NCBI RefSeq assembly: GCF_000230735.2 | Contig: NC_019962.1 | Coordinates: forward strand, 1,612,001-1,676,000 | Direction of reading: 5' to 3' | DNA from: Natrinema pellirubrum DSM 15624 | GTDB lineage: Archaea > Halobacteriota > Halobacteria > Halobacteriales > Natrialbaceae | Length of the DNA stretch: 64,000 nt | Shown here: positions 45,707 to 55,171 of the stretch, piece by piece | How positions within the stretch are numbered: position 1 is the first letter of the stretch | Layout of the letters: each line of letters opens with the position of its first letter | The notes under the pieces: model-generated | Seen by the model: only the letters and a program-made list of their open reading frames with translations | Told to the model about the DNA's origin: nothing | Databases searched by the model: none | Position numbers and translations under genes: made by a program

Positions 45707-45952
45707 ATGCACGTTCGATTCCCAAGCGTTCGCCACCCGCATACGTTCTACGACGTCTTTGGCGTCGTCACTGTCGCGGTGGCGATCATGGCCCTCGTCC
45801 TTGCCGTCCGATACGGGGAGGTGATCCGACTCGAGATGGCCGTTTTCATCGCGGTCGTCTTCCTGTGGGCCGGTTGGGCGATCGAACGGATTCTGTCGGA
45901 AACCACGGAGCGGTCGAGACGGCAGCGCCAACGGGACTGGCCGTGGAAATGA
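45707..45952 (+). CDS. small two-helix membrane protein
   Basis: The 81-residue protein has two hydrophobic segments: about 18-34 (FGVVTVAVAIMALVLAV) and 44-60 (MAVFIAVVFLWAGWAI). A basic, Arg-rich tail (RSRRQRQRDWPWK) should face the cytoplasm. It lies inside the K+ transport block between the two TrkH genes, with its own TATA box. Function unknown; an accessory role to K+ uptake is possible from position only. Confidence 0.6.
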   Translation: MHVRFPSVRHPHTFYDVFGVVTVAVAIMALVLAVRYGEVIRLEMAVFIAVVFLWAGWAIERILSETTERSRRQRQRDWPWK

Positions 45953-46070
45953 CCCCGTCCCGGTAGCTCTCTCGACGGAGTCGTACGGGATCGAGTTCCT
46001 CTCGTTCGAGGCGACCGGGACGGTCACCGAAGCGGTATATTTTCAACGGTCACGCAAGAACACCGACCTA

Positions 46071-46757
46071 ATGTATATCGTCATCGTCGGTGCGGGCGAT
46101 ATCGGTCAACCACTCATCGATATCGCGACGCGTTCGGGAAACGAAGTCGTCGTCATCGAGAACGACCCCGAACGTGCGGATCGGGCCGCCGGTACGTACG
46201 ACTGTCTGATCCTCGAGGACGATGCAACCGATCACAATGCGCTTCAGGACGCCGGCATCGAGCGGGCGGACGCCCTGATCAGTACGACCGACCGGGACGC
46301 GACCAACATCATGGTCTGTCTGCTCGCCCAGGAACACGAGGTCCCCAACATCGTCTCGGTCGTTCACGATCCCGAACACATGAACGTGTTCCGCCAGATC
46401 GGCGTCAACACGATGGAGAATCCGCAGGAACTCATCGCCGAATACCTCTATCGGGCGGTTGCTCGCCCGGCGATCGTCGACTACATGCGGATCGGCGAGC
46501 AGGCGGAAGTGTTCGAGATCGAGGTGACGGCAAACGCGCCGCTCGCCGGGAAGACGCTCATCGATGCGGCCGATGAGGACCTCCTCTCCGAGGACGTCCT
46601 CGTCGTCGCCATCGAACGGGAGGGCGAGGATCAGCCGATCACGCCACGAGGGAATACGCGGATCGAGGCCGGAGACCTCCTGACGGTCTATTCGGCGTTC
46701 GGTGCGGAACCCGAACTCACGGACGTGTTCGGCCATCCCGAAGACCGAGTCCAATGA
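46071..46757 (+). CDS. single-unit TrkA-type K+ regulatory protein
   Basis: The 228-residue protein has one RCK/TrkA-N domain with NAD-binding YIVIVGAGDIGQPLIDIA (GxGxxG) and the Asp after the second strand (VVVIENDPERA), then a TrkA-C domain (VFEIEVTANAPLAGKTLID). It is half the size of the double-unit TrkA encoded at 48762-50093. It lies upstream of the second TrkH, with its own TATA box (GTATATTTT, about 30 nt upstream) and 127 nt to the next gene. It probably gates that TrkH in response to NAD(H) or ATP. Confidence 0.88.
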   Translation: MYIVIVGAGDIGQPLIDIATRSGNEVVVIENDPERADRAAGTYDCLILEDDATDHNALQDAGIERADALISTTDRDATNIMVCLLAQEHEVPNIVSVVHDPEHMNVFRQIGVNTMENPQELIAEYLYRAVARPAIVDYMRIGEQAEVFEIEVTANAPLAGKTLIDAADEDLLSEDVLVVAIEREGEDQPITPRGNTRIEAGDLLTVYSAFGAEPELTDVFGHPEDRVQ

Positions 46758-46884
46758 CGGTCGATCGACGGTGGGCCCGGATCGACGCCGCTGGTACCGT
46801 ACGGCCGTCTTCGAGAGCCCTGTCTCGAGCGGGGCGGCAAGCCCTCACTGTACCGGCGTCTCTAAAGCCGGTGGAGGGTGACGG

Positions 46885-48435
46885 ATGAAGGGGGCGGCAC
46901 GGACCATCGGACGGGATCTGGGCCGCATCTTTCAGGCGCTGGCCGGACTGCTGTTCGTTTCGATCCTCGTGGCGCTCATCTGGGGGGAGTACTACGCGAT
47001 TCCGGCACTGGTCGTCGCGGGACTGGTCCCCTTCGTCGTCGGCTACATCTTGACCTCGCGGTTCCGGGACGCGGCCCGGCCCGGCAAGCTCCACGGGATG
47101 ATCATCGCCGCGCTGGGCTGGTTCTGTGTCGCGATCTTCGGGTCGCTGCCGTTTCTCCTCATCGCGTGGACGGTCGAACTCGCGCCGCCGATCCTCGGCG
47201 AGCCGTCCCAGACGTCGACGCTCGCGGCGTTTACGAACCCGATCAATGCCGTCTTCGAGAGCATGAGCGGCTTCACCGGGACCGGGCTGACGATGACCGA
47301 CAACGAGGAGGTCCTGCCGCGGACGCTGCAGTGGTGGCGGACGTTCATCGAGTGGATCGGCGGCGTGGGCGTGATCGTCCTCACGACGGCGATCCTCGCC
47401 CGGCCGGGGAGCGGCTCGCTCACCCTCTACGAGAGCGAAGCCCGCTCCGAGCGAATCCATCCGAGCATCGTCTCGACCGTGCAGACGATCTGGTGGATCT
47501 TCATCCTCTTTACGTTCGTCTCGATCCTGCTGCTGTGGGTCGTCGGAATGCCGCTCTGGGGGGCGATCAACCACGGCATGACGGGGCTGGCGACCGGCGG
47601 GTTCTCGATCACCGACAACTCGATCGCGACCTACGACAGCGTGGCCATCGACTTCGCGCTCCTCCCGGTCATGCTGCTTGGCAGCATCGCGTTCCCCGTC
47701 CACTATCTCATCCTACAGGGTGACCTGCGGAACCTCTATTCGGACCTACAGACCCGCTGGGTGTTCATCTACATGGGGATCGGGACGGTCCTGCTGACCG
47801 TGTTGGTCTACGTCAGTGACACGTACGACTCCCTGTTTACCGCGTTCCGGTACGGCTCGTTCCAGTTCGTCTCGGCGGCGACCTGTGCCGGCTTCCAGAC
47901 CGCGGCCGACACGACGAACGTCGCGTTGGGGCGCTGGTCGGCACAGGCCCAGCTCACCGTCGTGTTCGGGATGGTCGTCGGCGGCGCGGCGGGGTCGACA
48001 GTCGGTGGGATCAAGCTGATCCGGGCGCTCACCCTCCTGAAGGGGATCCGGTTCCGTATCGCGGACGTCTTCTACCCCGAGACGGCCGTCCGCCGACTGA
48101 AGATCAACGGCCGTCGGCTCAACGAGCAGGAAATGCGCCAGGAGTTCGAGGAAGCGGCGATCATCGCCGCGCTCTGGTTCCTCTTCCTCGGGCTCGGCAC
48201 CTTCGCGCTCCTCATCATGCTCCCGCAGGGCGAGTACACCCTCGAGAACGTTATCTTCGAAGTGGCAAGCGCACAGGGTAACGTCGGCCTCTCGGCGGGG
48301 ATCACCGGACCGGAGTCGCTCCCGACGCTCGGCAAGGTCATGTTCCTCTTTAACATGTGGATCGGGCGCCTCGAGATCATTCCCGTGCTGGTGACGCTGC
48401 GGGCGGTCTTCGACCGCGGGGGGCTCTACCGATGA
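46885..48435 (+). CDS. trkH: TrkH family potassium transporter (second copy)
   Basis: The 516-residue membrane protein has the four-repeat pore architecture with filter segments such as MSGFTGTGLTM, GMTGLATGGFSITDN, CAGFQTAADTT and GNVGLSAGITG, and a conserved central Arg/Lys helix (FGMVVGGAAGSTVGGIKLIRAL). It is distinct from the first TrkH of the window, not a recent duplicate. It is followed by a small gene whose ATG overlaps its stop. Confidence 0.93.
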   Translation: MKGAARTIGRDLGRIFQALAGLLFVSILVALIWGEYYAIPALVVAGLVPFVVGYILTSRFRDAARPGKLHGMIIAALGWFCVAIFGSLPFLLIAWTVELAPPILGEPSQTSTLAAFTNPINAVFESMSGFTGTGLTMTDNEEVLPRTLQWWRTFIEWIGGVGVIVLTTAILARPGSGSLTLYESEARSERIHPSIVSTVQTIWWIFILFTFVSILLLWVVGMPLWGAINHGMTGLATGGFSITDNSIATYDSVAIDFALLPVMLLGSIAFPVHYLILQGDLRNLYSDLQTRWVFIYMGIGTVLLTVLVYVSDTYDSLFTAFRYGSFQFVSAATCAGFQTAADTTNVALGRWSAQAQLTVVFGMVVGGAAGSTVGGIKLIRALTLLKGIRFRIADVFYPETAVRRLKINGRRLNEQEMRQEFEEAAIIAALWFLFLGLGTFALLIMLPQGEYTLENVIFEVASAQGNVGLSAGITGPESLPTLGKVMFLFNMWIGRLEIIPVLVTLRAVFDRGGLYR

Positions 48436-48635
48436 GGCTCGCGGACGTCCCGGTCGTTGGCGACCTCCTCGAGTCGGGCGCGGAGGACCGGGTCTTCGAT
48501 TCGCTCCTGCTTGCGGGGCCGGTCCTGATACTCATCATCGCCGTCCTCGGGCGCTCGACCGTTACGGTCGGTCTCGCAGCGGCGTACGTTCTCTTCTTCG
48601 TCGCATACGTCCTTTATCGCGGTGTCCGTCGCTGA
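48432..48635 (+). CDS. small membrane protein translationally coupled to TrkH
   Basis: The 67-residue protein begins at the ATG overlapping the TrkH stop (ATGA). It has two predicted helices around residues 24-39 (LLLAGPVLILIIAVLG) and 43-61 (TVTVGLAAAYVLFFVAYVL). The N-terminal 20 residues are charged and the end is basic (YRGVRR). Such coupling suggests it is made with TrkH in fixed ratio, possibly a small subunit of the transporter. I know no such family. Confidence 0.6.
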   Translation: MRLADVPVVGDLLESGAEDRVFDSLLLAGPVLILIIAVLGRSTVTVGLAAAYVLFFVAYVLYRGVRR

Positions 48636-48761
48636 CGGTTGGCGGTGGCCCGTCGCCTCGTCCTCGAGGCGACTGTCGAACCGGGATCGAGACGAGTGAC
48701 AGTGTTTGGTCGACGAGAGCGGCGGCTGTAGCGACGGAAACTGCGGGGAACGAGAGCAGCG

Positions 48762-50093
48762 CTAGATCAGCTCGAGGACGTCGTCGAGGACCGTCGCGTC
48801 GACGAAGACGATGACGTGGTCGCCGGGTTCGATGACGGTCGACCCGCGGGGTGTGATGTGGTCGCCGGACCGCGAAATCGCGCCGATGACGACGCCGGGA
48901 GGGAGATCGTCGGTCGCGTCGACGATCTCGCGCCCGGCGAGGACGCTCTCCGGCCCGATCTCGATCTCGATGACCTCGGCACGGTCGTGTTCGAGCATCG
49001 CGATCTTCTCGGTGTTGTCGGTCCGGGTAAACCGGATGATCTCTTCGGCGGTCTCCTCGCGGGGGTTGATCGCGACGTCGATCCCGACGGTCTCGAAGAG
49101 GTCGGCGTACTCGGGGTTCTCGATGATCGCGACGGTACGGTCGACGCCGAGCCGATCGGCAAGCAGGGAGACGAGCAGGTTCTTCTCGTCGCTGTCTAAG
49201 GCGGCGACGACGACGTCGGCCTCGCCGACGTGTTCGCGCGCGAGGAACTCGGAGTTGGTCGCGTCGCTTTCCATGACCATCGTGTTCGGCAGCGATTCGG
49301 CGATCTCGCGGGCCCGTTCGTGATCCCGCTCGATCAGCCGCGGCCGGAACCCGTGGTCCTCGAACTCGCGGGCCGCTTGGTAGCCGACCTCGCTGCCGCC
49401 GACGATGACGACCTCCTCGGCGTCGTCCGGTTTGGTCGCGACCTCGTCGGCGAACTCGTTGATCGAGTCGGGACTACCGATGACGACGACCCGGTCGCCC
49501 GCCCGAATGTGTGTGTCACCCCGGGTTACGATCATCTCGTCGTCGCGGAAGATCGCCGCGAACGTCAGCGAGTCGTAACAGTCGGCCTCGCTGACGGTCA
49601 GGTCCACGATCGGACTGTCCGTCGGAATGTCGAACTCGGCCATCCGGACCAGTCCGCCGGCGAACGTGTCGACGTCGTGTGCGCTGGGCAGGCCGGAGAT
49701 ACGGAAGATCGCCCGCGCGGTCAACAGGTCCGTACAGACCATGAAATCGACGCCGAAGGCACCCTGCGATCCCTGCCACGTTTCCAGCAGCGTCCGGCGG
49801 CGCACTCGAGCGACCGTGAAGACGTCCGTCGCGGCCTTGGCCGCGCCACAGACGACCGCGTTGGTCTCGTCGTTGTCGGTACAGGCGATGACCAGTTCTG
49901 CCCGCTCGAGGTCCGCCTCACGAAGGATCTCGAGGTCGGTCCCGTCGCCCCGAATCGTCAGCACGTCCAGCGAGTAGGTGAGTTCCTCGACGACGTCCGC
50001 GTCGCGGTCGATGACGACCACGTCGTGGCCGTCCTCGAGGTTCGCGGCGATCGAGCGCCCGACCTCGCCGGCACCGACGATGATTACGTACAC
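48762..50093 (-). CDS. trkA: TrkA potassium uptake regulatory protein (two RCK units)
   Basis: The 443-residue protein has two tandem TrkA-N/TrkA-C units. Unit 1 begins YVIIVGAGEVGRSIAANL with the Asp in VVVIDRDADVV; unit 2 begins VVIVGGSEVGYQAAREF. Each is followed by a TrkA-C lobe. It forms the ring that binds NAD(H) and nucleotides and gates TrkH. It lies convergent with the small TrkH-linked gene. A minus-strand TATA-like CAATACATG is about 28 nt upstream. Full length is typical of TrkA. Confidence 0.94.
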   Translation of the reverse strand: MYVIIVGAGEVGRSIAANLEDGHDVVVIDRDADVVEELTYSLDVLTIRGDGTDLEILREADLERAELVIACTDNDETNAVVCGAAKAATDVFTVARVRRRTLLETWQGSQGAFGVDFMVCTDLLTARAIFRISGLPSAHDVDTFAGGLVRMAEFDIPTDSPIVDLTVSEADCYDSLTFAAIFRDDEMIVTRGDTHIRAGDRVVVIGSPDSINEFADEVATKPDDAEEVVIVGGSEVGYQAAREFEDHGFRPRLIERDHERAREIAESLPNTMVMESDATNSEFLAREHVGEADVVVAALDSDEKNLLVSLLADRLGVDRTVAIIENPEYADLFETVGIDVAINPREETAEEIIRFTRTDNTEKIAMLEHDRAEVIEIEIGPESVLAGREIVDATDDLPPGVVIGAISRSGDHITPRGSTVIEPGDHVIVFVDATVLDDVLELI

Positions 50094-50239
50094 GACGATC
50101 CCTCCGAAAGCATGTATTGTCCACCGGTTTCGGCCGAATAGAGAAATGGATTACGGTGTCTCGAAACCCATGACAGGCCCCCGCGTTCCGTCCGGATCGC
50201 CCCCACGAGACGGTCGCTCCGGACGGCCAACCCACTGCG

Positions 50240-50247
50240 TTTTTAAT
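50240..50247 (+). promoter_or_regulatory. TATA box ahead of a structured RNA / RNase J leader
   Basis: TTTTTAAT lies about 200 nt before the RNase J start. The predicted transcription start is near 50267, so whatever is made begins with the structured segment that follows. Confidence 0.5.
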
Positions 50248-50266
50248 GCCCGGGCGTGTAGGGGGG

Positions 50267-50400
50267 AGCAACGAAACCCGCGGGCAAGTGCGTTCGGCGG
50301 CTCACGATGTCGTGAGCCGGACGGGGACGATCGTCCCCGCGAGCGCATAGCGGGATGGCCGACGCGCTGCAAGACGCCGGGGCCGTACGACTAGGCGTCC
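50267..50400 (+). ncRNA. candidate structured RNA (separate ncRNA or RNase J leader)
   Basis: The segment folds on paper into a nested three-way junction. The closing helix GTGCGTTC (50288-50295) pairs with GAGCGCAT (50341-50348), all 8 pairs including two GT wobbles. Inside are hairpin A, GGCTCAC/GTGAGCC with loop GATGTC (50299-50318), and hairpin B, CGGGGAC/GTCCCCG with loop GATC (50322-50339). CCCGC (50277-50281) and GCGGG (50350-50354) extend the base. A further stem GACGCC/GGCGTC (50373-50399) follows. No reading frame with normal haloarchaeal composition covers it. A TATA box precedes it. The family is unknown to me; it lacks SRP and RNase P signatures. Confidence 0.4.
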
Positions 50401-50450
50401 GCGGACAGTTTCGATGAGAGTCCATCACGCGGCTTTCAGTGCTACGAACC

Positions 50451-51797
50451 ATGGAAATCGAAATCGCAACCATTGGCGGCTACGAAGAAGTCGGACGGCA
50501 GATGACTGCCGTCCGCGCCGGCGACGACGTCGTCATCTTCGACATGGGTCTGAACCTCTCGCAGGTCCTGATCCACGACAACGTCGAAACCGAGCGGATG
50601 CACAGTCTCGACCTGATCGATATGGGCGCAATCCCGGACGACCGGGTCATGAGCGACCTCGAGGGCGACGTCAAGGCCATCGTGCCGACCCACGGGCACC
50701 TCGACCACATCGGTGCCATCTCGAAGCTGGCACACCGATACGACGCGCCGATCGTCGCGTCGCCGTTTACGATCGAGTTGGTCAAACAACAGATCGAGGG
50801 CGAACAGAAGTTCGGCGTCGAGAACGACCTCGTCAAGATGGAGGCCGGCGAGACGATGTCGATCGGCGACCGCAACGAACTCGAGTTCGTCAACGTCACC
50901 CACTCGATCATCGACGCCATCAACCCGGTCCTTCACACGCCCGAGGGAGCGATCGTCTACGGGCTGGACAAGCGCATGGACCACACGCCCGTCATCGGCG
51001 ACCCGATCGACATGGAGCGGTTCCGCGAGATCGGTCGCGAGGGCAACGGCGTGCTGTGTTACATCGAGGACTGTACCAACGCCAACAAGAAGGGACGGAC
51101 CCCCTCCGAGAAGGTCGCCCGCGAACACCTCCGGGACGTCCTCTACAGTGTGGAAGATTACGACGGCGGCATCGTCGCGACGACGTTCTCGAGCCACATC
51201 GCCCGCGTCAAATCGCTGGTCGAGTTCGCCGACGACATCGGCCGGCAGCCGGTCCTGCTCGGGCGGTCGATGGAGAAGTATTCGGGCACTGCCGAACGGC
51301 TCGACTTCATCGACTTCCCCTCGGATCTGGGAATGTTCGGCCACCGCAAATCCGTCGACCGGACGTTCAAACGCATCATGAACGAAGGCAAGGAGAACTA
51401 CTTGCCCATCGTCACCGGCCACCAGGGCGAGCCCCGCGCGATGCTCACCCGAATGGCCCGCGGCGAGACGCCCTACGAACTGGACGACGGCGACAAGGTC
51501 GTCTTCTCGGCACGGGTCATCCCGGAACCGACCAACGAGGGCCAGCGCTACCAGGCCGAGAAGTTGCTCGGCATGCAGGGCGCACGTGTCTACGACGACA
51601 TCCACGTCTCGGGGCACCTCAACCAAGAGGGCCACTACGAGATGCTCGATGCGCTCCAACCGCAACACGTCATCCCAGCCCACCAGGACATGAGCGGCTT
51701 CTCCAGCTACGTCAATCTCTGTGAGAGCGAGGGCTACAAGATGGGCCGAGATCTTCACGTGACACGCAACGGGAACCTCATCCAGCTAGTCGACTGA
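50451..51797 (+). CDS. rnj: ribonuclease J (archaeal beta-CASP 5'-3' exoribonuclease)
   Basis: RNase J degrades RNA from the 5' end. The 448-residue enzyme has the metallo-beta-lactamase zinc motif [11 protein letters not shown], the beta-CASP domain ([17 protein letters not shown] [19 protein letters not shown]) and the C-terminal His of the metal site in [11 protein letters not shown], then PAHQDMSG. It lacks the extended bacterial C-terminus. ATG 50451 is chosen over a GTG 12 nt earlier because it is the family start. It precedes the prenyl synthase by 1 nt and follows the structured segment at 50267-50400. Confidence 0.95.
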   Translation: MEIEIATIGGYEEVGRQMTAVRAGDDVVIFDMGLNLSQVLIHDNVETERMHSLDLIDMGAIPDDRVMSDLEGDVKAIVPTHGHLDHIGAISKLAHRYDAPIVASPFTIELVKQQIEGEQKFGVENDLVKMEAGETMSIGDRNELEFVNVTHSIIDAINPVLHTPEGAIVYGLDKRMDHTPVIGDPIDMERFREIGREGNGVLCYIEDCTNANKKGRTPSEKVAREHLRDVLYSVEDYDGGIVATTFSSHIARVKSLVEFADDIGRQPVLLGRSMEKYSGTAERLDFIDFPSDLGMFGHRKSVDRTFKRIMNEGKENYLPIVTGHQGEPRAMLTRMARGETPYELDDGDKVVFSARVIPEPTNEGQRYQAEKLLGMQGARVYDDIHVSGHLNQEGHYEMLDALQPQHVIPAHQDMSGFSSYVNLCESEGYKMGRDLHVTRNGNLIQLVD

Positions 51798-51798
51798 T

Positions 51799-52851
51799 AT
51801 GACGAGCCCAGAGGCACGCGAAGAGGCGGTGCTCGAGGCGGTCCGGAAGCGCCGCGAGCAGGTCAACGACGCGATCCCCGAGGAGCTACCGATCAAGCGA
51901 CCCGAGCGGCTCTACGAGGCCTCCCGCTACTTGCTCGATGCGGGCGGCAAGCGACTCCGACCGACGGTGTTGCTGACGACCGCGGAGGCGCTGACCGACG
52001 TCGATCCGCTGTCGGCGGACTACCGCTCGTTCGACCCGGTCGACGGGAGCGGGCCGGTCGATATGATGGCCGCCGCGGTCAGCGTCGAGGTCATCCAGTC
52101 GTTTACCCTGATCCACGACGACATCATGGACGACGACGACCTCCGCCGTGGGGTGCCGGCCGTCCACAAGGAGTACGACCTCGAGACGGCAATCCTCGCC
52201 GGCGACACGCTCTACTCGAAGGCCTTCGAGATCATGCTCGAGACGGGCGCGGAGTCGGATCGGATCGTCGACGCGCTCGACGTGCTGGCGACGACCTGTA
52301 CGGACATCTGTGAGGGCCAGTCGCTGGACGTCACCTTCGAGGAACGGGCCGACGTGTCCCCCGACGAGTACCTCGAGATGGTCGAACAGAAGACGGCCGT
52401 GTTGTACGCCGCGTCGGCGTGTCTCCCCGCGATCTTGCTCGGGGCCGACGACGAGACCATCGAGGAACTCTACGGTTACGGGCTCGACATCGGCCGCGCG
52501 TTCCAGATCCGGGACGACGTTCTCGATCTGACGGTCCCGAGCGAACAACTGGGCAAACAGCGCGGCAGCGACCTCGTCGAGAACAAACAGACCCTGATCA
52601 CCGTCCACGCCCGTGAGCAGGGCGTCGACGTCGAAAACCTGGTCGATACCGACGACGTCGAGGCAGTCACGGAGGCCGAGATCGACGACGCCGTCGCCGA
52701 ACTCGAGGCGTCGGGCTCGATCGCCTACGCCGACGAGACCGCGACCGATCTCGTCGAACGGGGCAAGCGCCGACTCGAGGTACTGCCGGACAACGAGGCC
52801 CGCGACCTGCTCTGTGAGCTGGCGGATTACCTGATCGAACGCGGCTACTGA
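51799..52851 (+). CDS. idsA: trans-prenyl diphosphate synthase (geranyl-/geranylgeranyl type)
   Basis: This enzyme extends IPP/DMAPP chains to the C20 (or C25) precursors of archaeal lipids. The 350 residues include GGKRLRPTVLL (IPP-binding), the first Asp-rich motif DDIMDDDDLRRG, and the second DDVLD motif. The residues before the first Asp-rich motif (QSFTLIH) are of moderate size, so product length cannot be fixed precisely. It shares an mRNA with RNase J. Confidence 0.94.
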   Translation: MTSPEAREEAVLEAVRKRREQVNDAIPEELPIKRPERLYEASRYLLDAGGKRLRPTVLLTTAEALTDVDPLSADYRSFDPVDGSGPVDMMAAAVSVEVIQSFTLIHDDIMDDDDLRRGVPAVHKEYDLETAILAGDTLYSKAFEIMLETGAESDRIVDALDVLATTCTDICEGQSLDVTFEERADVSPDEYLEMVEQKTAVLYAASACLPAILLGADDETIEELYGYGLDIGRAFQIRDDVLDLTVPSEQLGKQRGSDLVENKQTLITVHAREQGVDVENLVDTDDVEAVTEAEIDDAVAELEASGSIAYADETATDLVERGKRRLEVLPDNEARDLLCELADYLIERGY

Positions 52852-52957
52852 CGCTCGATCGGGCACCCGCTGGCGGTCGACTCACGGGCGACGCACCGCT
52901 CGAGACGGCGTTCGATTTCGCCCGGGTTCTGTTGCGAATTCCCACCGAGCGGTTGGT

Positions 52958-53374
52958 ATGACTGACGACTCCACGGACGGTGCCGGCGGGCTCTCCCGAC
53001 CCGACCTACTCGGGACGGCAATGGCGGTCGGTGCGATCGCAACCGCCGACTGTCTCGACTCGGTCCTCGGGACCGCCGGCTCGAGCGAGAACGAGATCGA
53101 CCCCGTTGCGCCGAACGAGCCCCGGGAGGGGACGGCCGGCGAGTTCTACACGCTGGTCGAGCGAACCGACGTTCCGGTCGCATCGCTCCGAGAAGACGAG
53201 GGGGACCTCGAGACTGAGACGGGCTATCGTACCGATCTTTCTGTACGGCCACAGCACGGGGACGGGTGCGCCGGTAGTGACTTCCCCGACCCGTCACGGG
53301 TAGCCGCCGTTGTGTGCGTCGGTTGCGGCCCGAATCGCGAGGGTTTTGGCCCGGGCGGAAGTACCGCCCGGTAA
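52958..53374 (+). pseudogene. decayed Tat-lipoprotein gene (haloarchaeal)
   Basis: The 138-codon frame opens like a haloarchaeal Tat lipoprotein gene but is damaged. The Tat site reads LSRPDLLGTAM where RRxLL is expected (twin Arg lost), and the lipobox reads ATADCLDS, where the Gly before Cys is Asp. The middle keeps a normal-looking stretch EFYTLVERTDVPVASLREDEGDLE. After about residue 90 the sense breaks off into GC-rich, Cys- and Arg-containing sequence unlike haloarchaeal proteins. The frame ends at the start of gltX. It is probably a shortened remnant with a frameshift near 53220. Confidence 0.5.
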
Positions 53375-55116
53375 TGGACGACGACTTACGCGAACGCATC
53401 GAGCGCGAGGTCGAAAAGCACGCGCTGTTGAACGCCGTCAAACACGAGAGCGACGCCGACGTCGGTGCCATCATGGGGCCGCTAATGGGCGACAACCCCG
53501 ATTTCCGCGAACACGGCGACGAGATTCCGGGGATCGCCGGCGGCGTCGTCGGTCGGGTCAACGATCTCGACTACGACGAGAAACGCGAGCGCCTCGAGGA
53601 ACTCGCGCCCGCGGAACTCGCCGAGATCGAGGCCGAGGAGGAAGAAGACGAACACGACCTCCCGGACCTGCCCAACGCCGACGACTACGACGAGATCCGG
53701 ATGCGGTGTGCGCCCAACCCCAACGGCCCGTGGCACGTCGGCCACGCCCGGATGCCCGCCGTCATCGGCAGCTACCGCGAGCGCTACGACGGCTGGTTCT
53801 GCGTGCGCTTCGACGACACCGACCCCGAGACCAAGCGGCCCGATCTCGAGGCCTACGACGCGATCCTCGAGGACCTCGAGTATCTCGGCTTCGAGCCCGA
53901 CGCGACCTACAAGGCCAGCGACCGCCTCGAGACCTACTACGACCACGCCCGCGAGCTGATCGACCTCGGTGGGGCCTACACCTGCTCGTGTTCGGGCGAG
54001 GAGTTCTCCGAGTTGAAAAACAGCGGCGAGGCCTGTCCCCACCGCGAGAAAGACGTCGAGACGGTCCGCGAGGAGTTCGCGGCCATGATCGACGGCGAGT
54101 ACGAGAGCGGCGAGATGGTCCTCCGCGTGAAAACGGACATCGAACACAAGAATCCTGCCCTGAGGGACTGGGTCGCCTTCCGGATGATCGATACGCCCCA
54201 CCCCCGCGAGGAAGCCAGCGAGTACCGCTGCTGGCCGATGCTCGACTTCCAGTCGGGGGTCGACGATCACCTGCTCGGGATCACCCACATCATCCGCGGG
54301 ATCGACCTGCAGGACTCTGCGAAGCGACAGGGGTTCGTCTACGACTACTTCGACTGGGAGTATCCGGAAGTCGTCCACTGGGGCCACGTCCAGCTCGACG
54401 ACTACGACGTCAAGATGAGTACCTCGACCATCTCGGAGCTGATCGAGCAAGGCGAACTCGACGGCTGGGACGACCCGCGAGCGCCGACGCTCAAGAGCCT
54501 GCGCCGGCGCGGTATTCGCGGCGAAGCCATCGTCGAGGCGATGGTGGGCCTCGGCACCTCGACCAGCGACGTCGATCTGGCGATGAGTTCGATCTACGCC
54601 GCCAACCGCGACCTGATCGACGAGAAGACTGACCGCCGCTTTTTCGTCCGTGACGGCAATCAGGTCCCCCTCGCCGGTGACCCGCCCGCCGAGGCGAACC
54701 CGCCGCTGCACCCCAACCACGAGGAACGGGGCGTCCGAGAGATCCCCGTCGGTGACTCGGTCATGCTCGAGTCCGAGGACCTCCCGGACCCGGACGCCGA
54801 CGACACGCGCCTCTGGCTGAAGGGACTGGGCGGGTTCGAACTCGAGGACGGCGCGTTGCGGTACGCCACCGACGACCTCGACGTGGTCCGCGAGGAGGGC
54901 GTCGACGTCGTCCACTGGGTGCCGGCCGACGGCCGCGTCCCCCTCCGCATGCGGACGATCGAGGGCGACGTTACGGGCCACGCCGAACCCGGCGTCGCCG
55001 ACCTCGAGCCCGACGAACTGGTGCAGTTCGAGCGGGTCGGGTTCGCGCGAATCGATCGACACGAAAGTGACGAGGAGGACGACGCGGAGACCGTCGCGTA
55101 CTACACGCATCCCTGA
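53374..55116 (+). CDS. gltX: glutamyl-tRNA synthetase
   Basis: This class I synthetase charges tRNA-Glu (and probably mischarges tRNA-Gln, later amidated by GatDE, as in archaea). The 580 residues hold an archaeal N-terminal helical region (1-100), the HIGH-equivalent PNPNGPWHVGHARM, the connective DLDTEP-like FDDTDPETKRPD, and the KMSKS-equivalent KMSTS in YDVKMSTSTI. The C-terminal anticodon part is beta rich. ATG 53374 fits the family; the frame is open upstream in the pseudogene region. Confidence 0.97.
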   Translation: MDDDLRERIEREVEKHALLNAVKHESDADVGAIMGPLMGDNPDFREHGDEIPGIAGGVVGRVNDLDYDEKRERLEELAPAELAEIEAEEEEDEHDLPDLPNADDYDEIRMRCAPNPNGPWHVGHARMPAVIGSYRERYDGWFCVRFDDTDPETKRPDLEAYDAILEDLEYLGFEPDATYKASDRLETYYDHARELIDLGGAYTCSCSGEEFSELKNSGEACPHREKDVETVREEFAAMIDGEYESGEMVLRVKTDIEHKNPALRDWVAFRMIDTPHPREEASEYRCWPMLDFQSGVDDHLLGITHIIRGIDLQDSAKRQGFVYDYFDWEYPEVVHWGHVQLDDYDVKMSTSTISELIEQGELDGWDDPRAPTLKSLRRRGIRGEAIVEAMVGLGTSTSDVDLAMSSIYAANRDLIDEKTDRRFFVRDGNQVPLAGDPPAEANPPLHPNHEERGVREIPVGDSVMLESEDLPDPDADDTRLWLKGLGGFELEDGALRYATDDLDVVREEGVDVVHWVPADGRVPLRMRTIEGDVTGHAEPGVADLEPDELVQFERVGFARIDRHESDEEDDAETVAYYTHP

Positions 55117-55171
55117 GGCCGTTCCGAGACGGGACGGCTCTCCGAGTCGGGGATTCCAAAGCTCCTGCCGA

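Noticed and set aside
50267..50400. SRP RNA or RNase P RNA as identity of the structured segment
   Set aside because: The conserved SRP domain-IV loop and the RNase P core sequences are missing, and the segment is too short.
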